Shown: piece by piece, positions 25,735-34,434 of the stretch | How the letters are laid out: every line of letters starts with the position of its first letter | How positions within the stretch are numbered: position 1 is the stretch's first letter | Source: Bradyrhizobium sp. BRP22 | GTDB taxonomy: Bacteria; Pseudomonadota; Alphaproteobacteria; Rhizobiales; Xanthobacteraceae | Direction of reading: 5' to 3' | Length of the DNA: 64,000 nt | NCBI RefSeq assembly: GCF_020194175.1 | Contig: NZ_JADYVX010000001.1 | Location: 186,001 to 250,000, forward strand | Made by a program: the position numbers and the translations under genes | Notes under the pieces: generated by a model | Databases searched by the model: none | The model's input: the letters and a program-made list of their open reading frames with translations, nothing else | What the model was told of the DNA's origin: nothing

Positions 25735-26835
25735 ATGGAAACGCGCGCACCCTTTATCGTTGTCGGCGCCTTCGTCCTGGCGGCGATCGTCGCCGCGTTC
25801 GGCTTCGTCTATTGGCTTAACAATTCCGGCGGCATCGGCAAGCGTGAGACCTATCAGGTCGTCTTCAATGGTCCGGTGCCCGGCTTGCTCGTGGGCGCCG
25901 CCGTGCTGTTCAACGGCATCCGCGTCGGTGAAGTCACTTCGCTCGAATTCGTCCCGGATCGTCCGCGCGACGTCCATGCCACCATCGCCGTGCTCGAGCA
26001 CACGCCGGTCCGCGCCGATACCAAGGTCGGCCTCGATTTCCAGGGACTGACCGGCGTGCCGGTGGTGGCGCTGGAAGGCGGCGAGCGGATCGACGCGCCG
26101 CGCGTGCAGGGACCGCTGATCGCCGAGAAAGGGGCAGGGCAGAGCATGACCCAGGCCGCTCGCGATGCGCTGCGCAAGGTCGACACGGTGCTCAGCGAAA
26201 ATTCCGGACCGCTGCATGATGCGATCGGCAACATCGGCACCTTTGCGGAAGGGCTCGCGCGCAACACCCCGCGCCTGGACAATATCATCGCCGGTCTCGA
26301 TCGGACCATGGGCAGCGGCGCGCCCGCCCGCAAGGCAACTTACGACCTCAGCCCCGCCAGCCGGTTTGATGCGCCGATCCGTCCCATCAAGGGAACGCTT
26401 TCAATTGCTGAGCCGACGGCGATCACCGCCCTGCAGACCCAGCGCTTCCTGTTCGCGGGCGATGACGCTCAGGATTTTCCTGACGCGCAATGGAGCGACG
26501 CCCTGCCGCAACTGGTGCAGGCGAAACTGCTGCAGAGTTTCGAGAACTACGACATCGCCCATCCGCCGTTCCGGCCCGACGCCGCGCCGGAAGGCTCGTC
26601 CCGCCTGTTGCTCGACCTGCGCCAGTTCGAGATCATCACAACCCCGCAGCCGCACGCGGCAATCGCGCTGTCCGCAAAACTCCTGGATAGCGCGGGACAT
26701 CTGCGCGCCGCACGCGTCTTCCACCAGGAAGCGCCGATCGAAACGCTGGCTCCGGGGCCGGCCGCAAAGGCTTTCAATGCGGCCTTCGATGCGCTGGCGC
26801 GAGAGCTCGTCCTGTGGACGGCCGGCAATTCTTAG
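25735..26835 (+). CDS. MCE (MlaD-like) protein fused to a PqiC/auxiliary-lipoprotein-like domain
   Basis: A 366-aa periplasmic protein anchored by one N-terminal helix (FIVVGAFVLAAIVAAFGFVY). Residues 38-116 form a single MCE domain (VPGLLVGAAVLFNGIRVGEV, then GLTGVPVVALEGG), which in MlaD makes a lipid-carrying hexamer. A helical linker (about 135-195) leads to a C-terminal domain (about 201-362) resembling the ABC-transport auxiliary lipoproteins of the PqiC type: LQTQRFLFAGDDAQDFPDAQ, WSDALPQLVQAKLLQSFENY and SRLLLDLRQFEI. The auxiliary part has no lipobox of its own, being covalently joined instead. The operon is mlaE-mlaF-this gene. Its TAG stop is the first codon of a short palindromic repeat. 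Confidence 0.88.
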   Translation: METRAPFIVVGAFVLAAIVAAFGFVYWLNNSGGIGKRETYQVVFNGPVPGLLVGAAVLFNGIRVGEVTSLEFVPDRPRDVHATIAVLEHTPVRADTKVGLDFQGLTGVPVVALEGGERIDAPRVQGPLIAEKGAGQSMTQAARDALRKVDTVLSENSGPLHDAIGNIGTFAEGLARNTPRLDNIIAGLDRTMGSGAPARKATYDLSPASRFDAPIRPIKGTLSIAEPTAITALQTQRFLFAGDDAQDFPDAQWSDALPQLVQAKLLQSFENYDIAHPPFRPDAAPEGSSRLLLDLRQFEIITTPQPHAAIALSAKLLDSAGHLRAARVFHQEAPIETLAPGPAAKAFNAAFDALARELVLWTAGNS

Positions 26836-26869
26836 AGCTTCGGTTCTGATTCCATCAGAGCCACTCTAG
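26833..26869 (+). repeat. Partial TAGAGC element shared by two convergent stop codons
   Basis: This 37-base piece corresponds to the right half of the larger repeat (TTCGGTTCTGATTCCATCAG) and ends ACTCTAG. Its first TAG stops the MCE fusion gene on the plus strand and its last CTA is the TAG stop of the minus-strand outer-membrane gene. It folds as a hairpin and could terminate both transcripts. Confidence 0.75.
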
Positions 26870-27732
26870 TTGCGGACTGCGTACAGAGGCGTTCTGACCG
26901 TCAGTTGATAGGCGGGTTTCGGCAGCCACATGATCTCGGCGGTGATGCCAAACAGCCGATTGTCGTTATCGTCCATGCGATCGAGATCAAGCCGCACGAT
27001 CGGTTGTGTGAAAGGCTGAATGGGCGGAAGGGTTAGAAGACGCGCCCCTTCGAAGGACTGCACGCCCACACGGCCAGTGAATTTCCAATTACTCGACCAT
27101 TGATAGTAGCCGCCGACATAGGCGATCGTGTTCGGGTTGATCTTCACGAGCGTCGTGCCGACGTCGGTGCGCGTGTCCTGGAACCCGGCGAGCAAGCCTT
27201 TGGTCTCATCGGCATCAAGTGCATAGCCGAATTCGAGAATGTTGTTGAAGGAAGTTGTGGTCAGCGGACCATTGGGGATCGATTGTGTGATGGTCGACTG
27301 CAGCGTCACGGTGGGAAAGGTCCCGCCGTTCTGCTGGTAGAGATCCGCCTGGAGGCCGATGTTCCAGCTTGTAACCTGAAAGGACGACCAGCCGCTTCCT
27401 CCGAACTCTGTCGAATTGCCGGAGACACCGCCGTACAGCGAGACGCTGTCGGTGACGTCCACCGTTAATGGAAAATCCACGTTGAGAGATTTCGCCGCTG
27501 GCAGCCCGGTCCGAAACGCCGCGCGGTTCAATGTTGGGAGCGCTTGCAACGCGTTGAATAGAGTTGGATGGCCAAAGCCGAATGCCAGCGATCCCGCCGG
27601 CACCTGCGCGTAGATCGTCCTCAGGTCGAGGTAGACGGCCGGTATCGACGCGCCGGTAGCGCCGTCATCATCATTTGCGGCAAAGGCTGTCCCTGCGGAG
27701 AGGATCAACGTTGTGCGCAGTCCAGCTTTCAA
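26866..27732 (-). CDS. Secreted, probably outer-membrane beta-barrel protein of unknown function
   Basis: A 288-aa protein with a signal peptide (LRTTLILSAGTAFAAND; cleavage probably after AFA). The rest alternates polar and hydrophobic residues in the manner of barrel strands, for example WSSFQVTSWNIGLQADLYQQ, NTIAYVGGYYQWSSNWKFTG and AYQLTVRTPLYAVRN at the end. I do not recognise a named family; a porin-like or transporter-like barrel is an inference. The frame is open to TTG 27783, but TTG 27732, with AGG six bases upstream, gives a cleaner signal peptide. The divergent side is an AraC regulator on the same strand. Its stop shares a palindromic repeat with the MCE gene. Confidence 0.7.
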   Translation of the reverse strand: MKAGLRTTLILSAGTAFAANDDDGATGASIPAVYLDLRTIYAQVPAGSLAFGFGHPTLFNALQALPTLNRAAFRTGLPAAKSLNVDFPLTVDVTDSVSLYGGVSGNSTEFGGSGWSSFQVTSWNIGLQADLYQQNGGTFPTVTLQSTITQSIPNGPLTTTSFNNILEFGYALDADETKGLLAGFQDTRTDVGTTLVKINPNTIAYVGGYYQWSSNWKFTGRVGVQSFEGARLLTLPPIQPFTQPIVRLDLDRMDDNDNRLFGITAEIMWLPKPAYQLTVRTPLYAVRN

Positions 27733-27797
27733 GACCAGCCTGAAAGCCGAAAATTCTAGGCTGCTACATGGAGGAGCACCCAAGGCGCAAATCTTCT

Positions 27798-28847
27798 CTA
27801 GGGACGATCATCATCAGATTGGGAGGAGGGGCGGTTGATCTCAACTTGTCTGCTCCTCAACCTCTCCCGAAACTCTCGCGGGGTGAATCCGGAAATCCGC
27901 CGGAAAGCGCGAGTGAAGTGGGCGGGGTCTGCATAGCCCGATGAGAATGCTACGTCGATGATCTTGTTGTCGGCGTCGCGGAGAAGCTGCATCGCATTGT
28001 TGAAGCGGACCTGCTCAAGCAGGCCCGAATATGTCAACCCGGCCAGCGAGAGCTTTCGCTGAAGACTCCTGACGCTCAGTCCGACCATTTCGGCTGCCTG
28101 CATGATCGTCGGGCCCCCCTCATCGAGATATGACGGCAAAGTCAGCTTGAGAATGCTGACGACGTCGTTTCTGAAAGGCCGCCGCTCTGCCTCAGGCAAA
28201 TTCGACCGGACGATATCCGCGCGATTGGGGTAGCTCAAGAACTGCAGCGGCACTTCGATCCACGAGGCCTTCTGACCTGACATGAAGCGTGTGCCCGGCC
28301 AATGCGATTGAACGTCCATGTCCGGCGTATATTTTGCTTCAAACGCGATTATCCTTGGAGTCCAGGACGCGCCGGCGAACTGACGGACGATGTGCAGGAC
28401 GAATATGTTCTGAAGCCATTGGGACATCTCAAGACGGGGGATACCTTCCGTTCCAATGAGCCTGCTGCAAATTTTCACGCTTTCGCCGGATGGCTCCAGC
28501 CATAGACGCAAATTTGTATCTTCGACCGGCGCCCACTTGCACATCTGCTGAAGAGCAACCAGCAGAGTTGGCGCATGCCGGATTCGAATTCGCATGGCAT
28601 CGCTCAAATGGTCGAATGAGAGCCTCTGGGCGGCGCGAAAGGCGATCTCGGACAGCCCCTGCTTGTCCTGGGCCGCCGTCGCAAAGCGAACGGCCGGCAG
28701 CAGTGGCACGTAGTGATCCGCTTTCTCTTCCAGGGACGTAGGCAGCCCAAACTTGGCGAGAAGCGCTGCAGTGGGTCCGCCGATCTCTGAATGAATTTCA
28801 GCAAATGGCATGACAAATTGACAACGAGTCAATGGAATATCGGTCAT
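27798..28847 (-). CDS. AraC-family regulator with arabinose-binding-like N-terminal domain
   Basis: A 349-aa transcription factor. The N-terminal 200 residues follow the OruR/ArgR-type sensor layout (CQFVMPFAEIHSEIGGPTAA, then FRAAQRLSFDHLSDAMRIRI and LPAVRFA). The C-terminal AraC DNA-binding domain has two helix-turn-helix units: MQAAEMVGLSVRSLQRKLSL and IIDVAFSSGYADPAHFTRAF, finishing FRRISGFTPREFRERLRS. The frame is open 60 codons further upstream, but ATG 28847 has AGG six bases before it and matches family length. It is transcribed into the outer-membrane gene, so it may control it, and it is divergent from a small AraC-like gene. Confidence 0.9.
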   Translation of the reverse strand: MTDIPLTRCQFVMPFAEIHSEIGGPTAALLAKFGLPTSLEEKADHYVPLLPAVRFATAAQDKQGLSEIAFRAAQRLSFDHLSDAMRIRIRHAPTLLVALQQMCKWAPVEDTNLRLWLEPSGESVKICSRLIGTEGIPRLEMSQWLQNIFVLHIVRQFAGASWTPRIIAFEAKYTPDMDVQSHWPGTRFMSGQKASWIEVPLQFLSYPNRADIVRSNLPEAERRPFRNDVVSILKLTLPSYLDEGGPTIMQAAEMVGLSVRSLQRKLSLAGLTYSGLLEQVRFNNAMQLLRDADNKIIDVAFSSGYADPAHFTRAFRRISGFTPREFRERLRSRQVEINRPSSQSDDDRP

Positions 28848-29073
28848 TACTACCTGCCCAGGAAGTCCGCCGTGGTCGAAGACTAGCAGGCTGCTGACTT
28901 TCTTGCCTTGTCGATTGTCGCGCCGCGCCTGGCGTTGCGCGCGAGGTGCTCGAATATTTCCATTTGACGAGAATTTTGGCGGCTGATGGCCAGATCGGTC
29001 CTGAAAATGCGTGTAACCTGGAAGCATCGGTTTTCTCTTGAAGGAACATGGGCTTCACGGCTCACACAAACCG

Positions 29074-29460
29074 ATGAGAGCTGTCCGTTTGCCTTCATCT
29101 CGGGCGGTCCGCGCGGCCATTATCGCGTCGCTGCGACACGGTGACGCAACCCTCGATAGCACCGCTCGCGCCTGCAACATCAGCACACGCACATTGCAGC
29201 GTCATCTCGGTCGCATGGGCACAAGCCACAGCGCACTGCTGGCGGAGATTCGCGTGAATGTCGCTTGCCGCTTGCTCGTGGACTCGAGCAAGCGCCTGTC
29301 CGATATCGCAAAGTGCCTCGGCTATACCAACGCAAGCAGCTTCAGCCGCTCTTTCGCGCGTTTGATGAAAGTTCAACCCGTTGTTTACAGACAGCAGCAA
29401 CTTGCCCGTAAGCAGGAGCGGGCACGCCATCGTATACGAACTCATGCGATCGACTGCTGA
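29074..29460 (+). CDS. Small AraC-type protein, DNA-binding domain only
   Basis: About 128 residues that hold little more than an AraC DNA-binding domain: TARACNISTRTLQRHLGRMG as the first helix-turn-helix and LSDIAKCLGYTNASSFSRSF as the second, ending with a basic tail. There is no effector domain, so it is either a stand-alone regulator or the surviving end of a longer AraC gene. The start is uncertain: ATG 29074 has no good ribosome binding site, and TTG 29038 in the same frame is no better. It is divergent from a full-length AraC regulator. Confidence 0.6.
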   Translation: MRAVRLPSSRAVRAAIIASLRHGDATLDSTARACNISTRTLQRHLGRMGTSHSALLAEIRVNVACRLLVDSSKRLSDIAKCLGYTNASSFSRSFARLMKVQPVVYRQQQLARKQERARHRIRTHAIDC

Positions 29461-29634
29461 ACCAAGCGCCGACGATTGGCGCGAAATGGCAAGACACGCG
29501 GTCTGAATTGGCGCGAAATGCTTAGCGAAGCTGCCACCTTTTGAAGGCGCGGAAGACGATGCGCCGTACGATTTTTGAAAGCCACAGGAGCCGGCCGAAA
29601 AAGAACCAGTCCTCTTTCAACGGAGAGAATAACC

Positions 29635-30303
29635 ATGACGCTTCGTGCTGCTTTATTCGCATTTTGCGCCGGCGGATTGCTGGTCTGCCCCCAAGAACTT
29701 TCTGCTCAAACGGCACCCGAACCCAAGCCGCATATTCCGCTTGAGAAATCCATAGGCCAGGCAAAGCCGGAGGTCGTGCCATCGCTCTTCGTCCTCAATT
29801 CGCGCGGTGCGAGCTTGAAGGACGGCAAGCTTGTGCTGACGGGAATTTCGCCGAATGCGATCGTGTTCGCCGATCGACCCGTTCGGGCGGCCGGTCACGA
29901 TCTCACGACGCGAATCGTTGAGGATTGGGGCAACGGCAGCGACAACTTCGCCAAGGATCCTCCGAACGCCACGATTTCCGGCTTCAAGAAAGATGGATCG
30001 TCGGTGCTCGACGCCGTCGTCGTACTGAAATCGCCCAAGCTTGAGGGCGACAAGCTGACTTTCGATGTCGATATTCTCGAAGGCGATCTCGCGGGAGCTG
30101 ATGGACCGGCATCGGTCTTTATCGACATCATCGGCCGCCCGTTCACTCCGCTGTCGTTTGCGGGCGTCGCCCGCCGAACGGCGTGGCGCGGTGCCTTCTA
30201 TCGAGGCGCGGCCTTCGCCGGAGCGGCCGCAGTGGCCGGAGCCGCGGCCTATCCGTACTACGCGCCCCGATGCGGCTACTATCCTTATCCGCCTTGCTAT
30301 TGA
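29635..30303 (+). CDS. Secreted protein of unknown function with Ala/Gly- and Tyr/Pro-rich C-terminus
   Basis: A 222-aa protein with a clear signal peptide (LRAALFAFCAGGLLVCPQEL, cleavage near LSAQT). The centre contains SLFVLNSRGASLKDGKLVLT and VVVLKSPKLEGDKLTFDVDI, repeating a beta-rich pattern. The end is a low-complexity stretch (AAFAGAAAVAGAAAYPYYAP) and a tyrosine, proline and cysteine-rich tip (RCGYYPYPPCY). I do not recognise the family and give no function. ATG 29635 has GGAGAG seven bases upstream; the longer frame from 29575 lacks one. It precedes a DUF1254 gene on the same strand by 150 bases, so co-expression is possible. Confidence 0.75.
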   Translation: MTLRAALFAFCAGGLLVCPQELSAQTAPEPKPHIPLEKSIGQAKPEVVPSLFVLNSRGASLKDGKLVLTGISPNAIVFADRPVRAAGHDLTTRIVEDWGNGSDNFAKDPPNATISGFKKDGSSVLDAVVVLKSPKLEGDKLTFDVDILEGDLAGADGPASVFIDIIGRPFTPLSFAGVARRTAWRGAFYRGAAFAGAAAVAGAAAYPYYAPRCGYYPYPPCY

Positions 30304-30453
30304 GCTGCGCCGACCGGCGGCATCGTAGCTGCCGCCGCGCAATTCGTCCCGACCGCTTCGTCATTTAGTCGGTCGCTATCAGCCTCATGGCATGAGAGCG
30401 ACATCCGAAATCGTCAGCCGTCGTTTGTATTTGTTTTCAGGCAGGAGATAACG

Positions 30454-31884
30454 ATGAACATTACCCGTCGAGCCCTCGCGTTTGGTGGAATGGGGCTGCT
30501 GGCAGGCACGGCCGCAACACGATCGGTCCTTGCCCAGGACTCGTTCCTCGGAGTGGGTCAGGGACTGGAGGATTTCTGGCTCGCGAGCGACGCCTACATT
30601 TTCGGCTATCCGTTGGTGACGATGGAGATGACTCGCCGGGTCATCACCAATGTTGCCGAACCCGTCGGAACGCGGGGGCCGATGGGCCATCTCATCAAGC
30701 TGCGCCAGTATCCGGACGCCTCGTTCAGAGATGTCACCGCGCCGAACGCGGACACTCTCTACACAACCTCCTTCTTCGACGTCGGGGCAGAACCGTGGAT
30801 CCTCAGCATCCCGGACATGAAGGGGCGCTATTTCCTGATGCCAATGCTGGACGGCTGGACGACGGTGTTTCAAGTCCCGGGGAAGCGCACCACCGGCACC
30901 GGGGCACAGACTTACGCGATCACCGGACCCGGGTGGAAAGGCGCGCTGCCGGCCGGAGTGAAGGAGTACAAATCGCCCACCAATATCGTTTGGCTGCTTG
31001 GCCGCATCTATTGCACCGGCACGCCGGAGGATTACGCCGCCGTCCACAAGCTGCAGGACGAGTGCAAGCTCGTGCCGCTCAGTGCTTACGGCAAGTCGTA
31101 CACGCCACCTCCGGGAAAGGTCGATCCCTCGATCGACATGAAGACCGCGGTCCGCGAACAGGTCAATCGCATGGACGCGGTCTCGTATTTCAAGCTGCTC
31201 TGCGAGCTCATGAAAGCCAATCCGCCATACCAAGCAGACGCGCCTCAGCTCGCCAAATTTGCCCAAATCGGCATCGTCCCCGGACGGGATTTTGATGAGA
31301 GCAAGCTCAAGGCCGACTTCCTGAAGCGCGTGCCGGAGGTATCGTTCGACAGGATCATGCTTCAGTTCAAGATCAACAAGGCCATCAGGGACGAGAATGG
31401 CTTTGCCTTCACAACGAAGACCGGCATCTATGGCACTGATTATCTGATGCGGGCCCTGGTGACCGCGATCGGACTCGGTGCCAATCGGCCGCAGGATGCG
31501 GTGTACCCAGTTTCGCAAAAGGATGCGAACGGCCACAAATACAATGGCGCGAACAAGTATGTCATGCGGTTTCCCAAGGGCCACCTGCCTCCGGCGGAGG
31601 GATTTTGGTCGCTCACGATGTACGATAGCGCCTACTTCTTCGTGAAGAATCCGATCGACCGCTACTCGATCAGCGCTCGTGAAGATCTGAAGGAAAACGC
31701 GGACGGCTCGGTCGATCTCTACATTCAGAAGGACTCCCCGGGCAAAGACAAGGAGTCAAACTGGCTTCCTGCCCCCGAGGGCGATTTCATACTCATGCTG
31801 CGCATGTACTGGCCGCAGGAAACGGACCCCTCCATCATCAACGGAACGTGGACTGTTCCTGCCGCCAGGAAGGTCGGGGCTTGA
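30454..31884 (+). CDS. DUF1254/DUF1214-domain exported protein
   Basis: A 476-aa exported protein. The N-terminus MNITRRALAFGGMGLLAG has the twin arginines of a Tat signal, with likely cleavage after VLA. The DUF1254 part (about 45-190) has DAYIFGYPLVTMEMTRRVIT and TAPNADTLYTTSFFDVGAEP; the C-terminal DUF1214 part has FPKGHLPPAEGFWSLTMYDS and SNWLPAPEGDFILMLRMYWP. These domains occur widely in bacteria with no settled biochemical function. ATG 30454 follows CAGGAGATAACG, a good ribosome binding site. A strong hairpin 14 bases past the stop is a likely terminator. Confidence 0.93.
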   Translation: MNITRRALAFGGMGLLAGTAATRSVLAQDSFLGVGQGLEDFWLASDAYIFGYPLVTMEMTRRVITNVAEPVGTRGPMGHLIKLRQYPDASFRDVTAPNADTLYTTSFFDVGAEPWILSIPDMKGRYFLMPMLDGWTTVFQVPGKRTTGTGAQTYAITGPGWKGALPAGVKEYKSPTNIVWLLGRIYCTGTPEDYAAVHKLQDECKLVPLSAYGKSYTPPPGKVDPSIDMKTAVREQVNRMDAVSYFKLLCELMKANPPYQADAPQLAKFAQIGIVPGRDFDESKLKADFLKRVPEVSFDRIMLQFKINKAIRDENGFAFTTKTGIYGTDYLMRALVTAIGLGANRPQDAVYPVSQKDANGHKYNGANKYVMRFPKGHLPPAEGFWSLTMYDSAYFFVKNPIDRYSISAREDLKENADGSVDLYIQKDSPGKDKESNWLPAPEGDFILMLRMYWPQETDPSIINGTWTVPAARKVGA

Positions 31885-31898
31885 GAACTTGACCTTAT

Positions 31899-31921
31899 GC
31901 CGGCCCCAACGGGGCCGGCTT
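31899..31921 (+). terminator. GC-rich hairpin after the DUF1254 gene
   Basis: GCCGGCCCC-AAC-GGGGCCGGC forms a perfect 9-bp stem with a 3-base loop, followed only by TT. The short T-run makes it a weak intrinsic terminator by the usual rule, but stem strength and position after the stop codon support a 3-prime end signal. Confidence 0.7.
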
Positions 31922-32017
31922 GAGCCGACGTGTTCAGGCTTTGCGCTGTGCCGCCACCAGAAATCACGCGGGCAGCAATGATCGTTGCGCGATACGCATG
32001 ACGGGCGGGGGTGTGAT

Positions 32018-33124
32018 ATGTGGCTTCTTGGTCTTCGGAGAAAGCGACCGTCCAACAGGCGAGACAAGACAAAGCCGGGGGTCCGTTTCTGGTTCAGAAA
32101 CTCCGTCATCGCCATGGCAATGGCGACATCCATTCCGTACACAACTGTCCACGCCGATGAGGGTGGCGTTTCATATTGGCTTCCCGGCCGCTTCAGCAGC
32201 CTTGCAGCCACTCCTCAGGTGCCGGGCTGGTCGATGGCTGAGGTCTACTATCACACCGGCGTAAGCGCCTTCGGCCGTACGGCGGCCGCCAGGGAAATCC
32301 AGGCCGGCAGGATTCCCGCTACGGTGAATGTCGATCTGAACCTGCGCCTGAATGCGCAGGCCGATCTCGTGCTGCTCGATCCCACCTACACGTTTGCTAC
32401 CCCGGTGCTGGGCGGGCAACTTGCCATCGGCGTAATCGGTCTGTTCGGGCGTTCGAGCGCAAATCTTGACGGAACTCTGACGGCGGCAATTGGCCCGTTG
32501 GCGATGACGCGCACGGGAAGTATCGCCGATTCGATCACGTCAGTCGGCGATCTTTACCCGCTGGCAACTCTCAAGTGGAACGCCGGGGCGCATAATTTCA
32601 TGGCCTATGTGACGGGAGATATTCCCGTTGGGGCGTACAGTCCGACCCGGCTCGCCAATCTCGGCATCGGTCATGCCGCCGTTGATGCCGGCGGCGGCTA
32701 TACCTATTTCAATCCGCAGACGGGGCATGAATTTTCTGCTGTCGCGGGCTTCACCTACAATTTCAAGAATCAGGATACGCAGTATCAGAACGGCATAGAC
32801 TTCCACGTGGATTGGGGTGCCTCTCAGTTTCTGTCGAAGCAGCTTTTCGTTGGTCTGGTGGGATATGCCTATCAGCAGATCACCGATGATTTCGGCGCGC
32901 ACCCGGTCCTGGGAGGCTTCCGGTCCCGCGTGTTGGGAGTCGGTCCACAGATCGGCTTTCTATTTCCTGTTGGCGACATGCAGGGATTTTTGAATCTAAA
33001 GGGATATGGCGAATTTGCCGCGGAGAATCGCCCGGCCGGCTGGAATACGTGGCTGACGTTCTCGATCTCGCCAATGGCGCCGACCAGCACCGTGAGGCCA
33101 GCCCGGCGGATAGTGACAAAATAG
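32018..33124 (+). CDS. Outer-membrane protein of the phenol-degradation MetA/transporter-like type
   Basis: A 368-aa protein with a long basic N-terminus, a hydrophobic signal region (VIAMAMATSIPYTTVHADE) and a C-terminal barrel-like body. Strand-like stretches include LNLRLNAQADLVLLDPTYTF, AVAGFTYNFKNQDTQYQNGI and VLGVGPQIGFLFPVGDMQGF, with NLKGYGEFAAENRPAGWNTW and LTFSIS near the end. The layout resembles proteins annotated as MetA pathway of phenol degradation (pfam13557-like) outer-membrane proteins, which is a name of convenience rather than a proven role. ATG 32018 follows a GGGGG run; another start at 31985 is in frame. Its TAG stop lies at the start of a dispersed palindromic repeat. 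Confidence 0.78.
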   Translation: MWLLGLRRKRPSNRRDKTKPGVRFWFRNSVIAMAMATSIPYTTVHADEGGVSYWLPGRFSSLAATPQVPGWSMAEVYYHTGVSAFGRTAAAREIQAGRIPATVNVDLNLRLNAQADLVLLDPTYTFATPVLGGQLAIGVIGLFGRSSANLDGTLTAAIGPLAMTRTGSIADSITSVGDLYPLATLKWNAGAHNFMAYVTGDIPVGAYSPTRLANLGIGHAAVDAGGGYTYFNPQTGHEFSAVAGFTYNFKNQDTQYQNGIDFHVDWGASQFLSKQLFVGLVGYAYQQITDDFGAHPVLGGFRSRVLGVGPQIGFLFPVGDMQGFLNLKGYGEFAAENRPAGWNTWLTFSISPMAPTSTVRPARRIVTK

Positions 33125-33227
33125 AGCGTTTTCGAGCGAAGTGGACACCGGTTCGCGTGAAGAAAACGCGTCAAAACAAGAATCTGGAGCTTCGGTTCTG
33201 ATTCAATCAGAACCGAAAATGCTCTAG
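33122..33227 (+). repeat. Dispersed palindromic repeat (TAGAGC element), copy 2
   Basis: The sequence is almost identical to the copy at 20521-20628, with the same internal stem TTCGGTTCTGAT / ATCAGAACCGAA. Its left end gives the TAG stop of the outer-membrane protein gene. It lies between that gene and the convergent LuxR regulator gene. Confidence 0.85.
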
Positions 33228-33294
33228 TCGTGGTCACGGCGGTGACACGGGCCGACATCGCCCGATTTGCCGCGGCCTTCCGGATGTACACGAC

Positions 33295-34434
33295 CTAATT
33301 CGCGCTGTTGCCACCGGCCATTACCTTGAGCGAGGCGATCAGCGCAGCAAGCTCGACCTGGCCGCGGACTTCGGTCTTGGCGTAGACGTGGCGCAGATGG
33401 GTCTTCACCGTGTTCGGCGAGATGTTCAGCCGCATACCGATCTCGCCGACCGAGTGTCCGTGCGACGCCTGCAGCGCCACCCGTGCTTCGGCGAGCGTCA
33501 GGCCATAGGCGTCCATGATCCATGCCGTGGGAATCGTGGTTGGCGCGGCCGGGTCGAGTGCGAATACCATCGCGGCGGGATCGCGCAGGTCGATGCTTGC
33601 AAACCGGTCACGATCCCGGCTTCGCACCGACGAGACCAGCAGCGTCACGAGGCGGCCGTCGGTCGGATGCGGGATGCCCATGGTGCCGCCGGGCGCGCCG
33701 CGGGATGCGGCATCGATCAGTTGCTCCAGCCGCCGTAGGTGGCGGGGAGAAGAGCTGGACAGTTTCTGGTGACGCAAAGTGAGCGCGCCGCCGATCGTCA
33801 TCGCGCGCAGCGCTTCATTGGCGTAGAGCACGCTGCCGGTGCGATCGAGCAGCGCGACGCCGACGCTGATGCGGTCGAGCGCGCAGAATTCTGCCCGCTG
33901 CAGGCTCCTGTAGACGCCGATCTGAAACCCGAAGCGCACGGATCGCATCATGTGCGGTGTGAGCCGTTGCAGAAGGTGCCGCTCGTCGTCGCCATAGGGC
34001 CCCTGGCGCGGTCCGCGGTTCAGGCAGAAACCGACGCCGAGATCCGGCTGTTGGGAAAGTCCGATCATCGCGGCGTGGCCGAGGTCCTGCGGCCGCAGGA
34101 CCTCGTCGAAGAAACTGGTGCGGCGCAGATCCGAGAACGGCAGGAAGCTGTCAGACGTGACGACAGCCCCGGCCGGATATCGGGTCTGCATGTGAAGCGT
34201 CCAGGGGTTCACCACATGCCGTTCGCTCAAGGCGCGAAGGCTGCTCGGGTCGGTATTGTAGTGCCGCGCGAAATGCAGCAATCGCGGCTTTTGCGATTGG
34301 CCGAGCAGCACGCCGCCGACGCTGTTGGTGAGTTCGGAGATTTCGCGAAAGATCGGCGTCCAGAGCTCATCATCGGTCGCCGCGTCGTAGATCAGGTCCA
34401 ACAGCCGTTCGGGAAGTTCGCCTGCGCTCCTCAT
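33295..34434 (-). CDS. LuxR-family transcriptional regulator with PAS-like sensor region
   Basis: A 379-aa regulator. The C-terminal helix-turn-helix is typical: LTLAEARVALQASHGHSVGE, then IGMRLNISPNTVKTHLRHVY and AKTEVRGQVELAALIASL. The N-terminal 190 residues are a helical sensor-like region and about 190-290 resemble a PAS fold (ALLDRTGSVLYANEALRAM). No autoinducer-binding domain of LuxR solos is recognisable and no receiver domain is present. The gene stands alone on the minus strand, divergent from the P-type ATPase gene. It could regulate that ATPase, but nothing in the sequence shows this directly. Confidence 0.88.
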   Translation of the reverse strand: MRSAGELPERLLDLIYDAATDDELWTPIFREISELTNSVGGVLLGQSQKPRLLHFARHYNTDPSSLRALSERHVVNPWTLHMQTRYPAGAVVTSDSFLPFSDLRRTSFFDEVLRPQDLGHAAMIGLSQQPDLGVGFCLNRGPRQGPYGDDERHLLQRLTPHMMRSVRFGFQIGVYRSLQRAEFCALDRISVGVALLDRTGSVLYANEALRAMTIGGALTLRHQKLSSSSPRHLRRLEQLIDAASRGAPGGTMGIPHPTDGRLVTLLVSSVRSRDRDRFASIDLRDPAAMVFALDPAAPTTIPTAWIMDAYGLTLAEARVALQASHGHSVGEIGMRLNISPNTVKTHLRHVYAKTEVRGQVELAALIASLKVMAGGNSAN

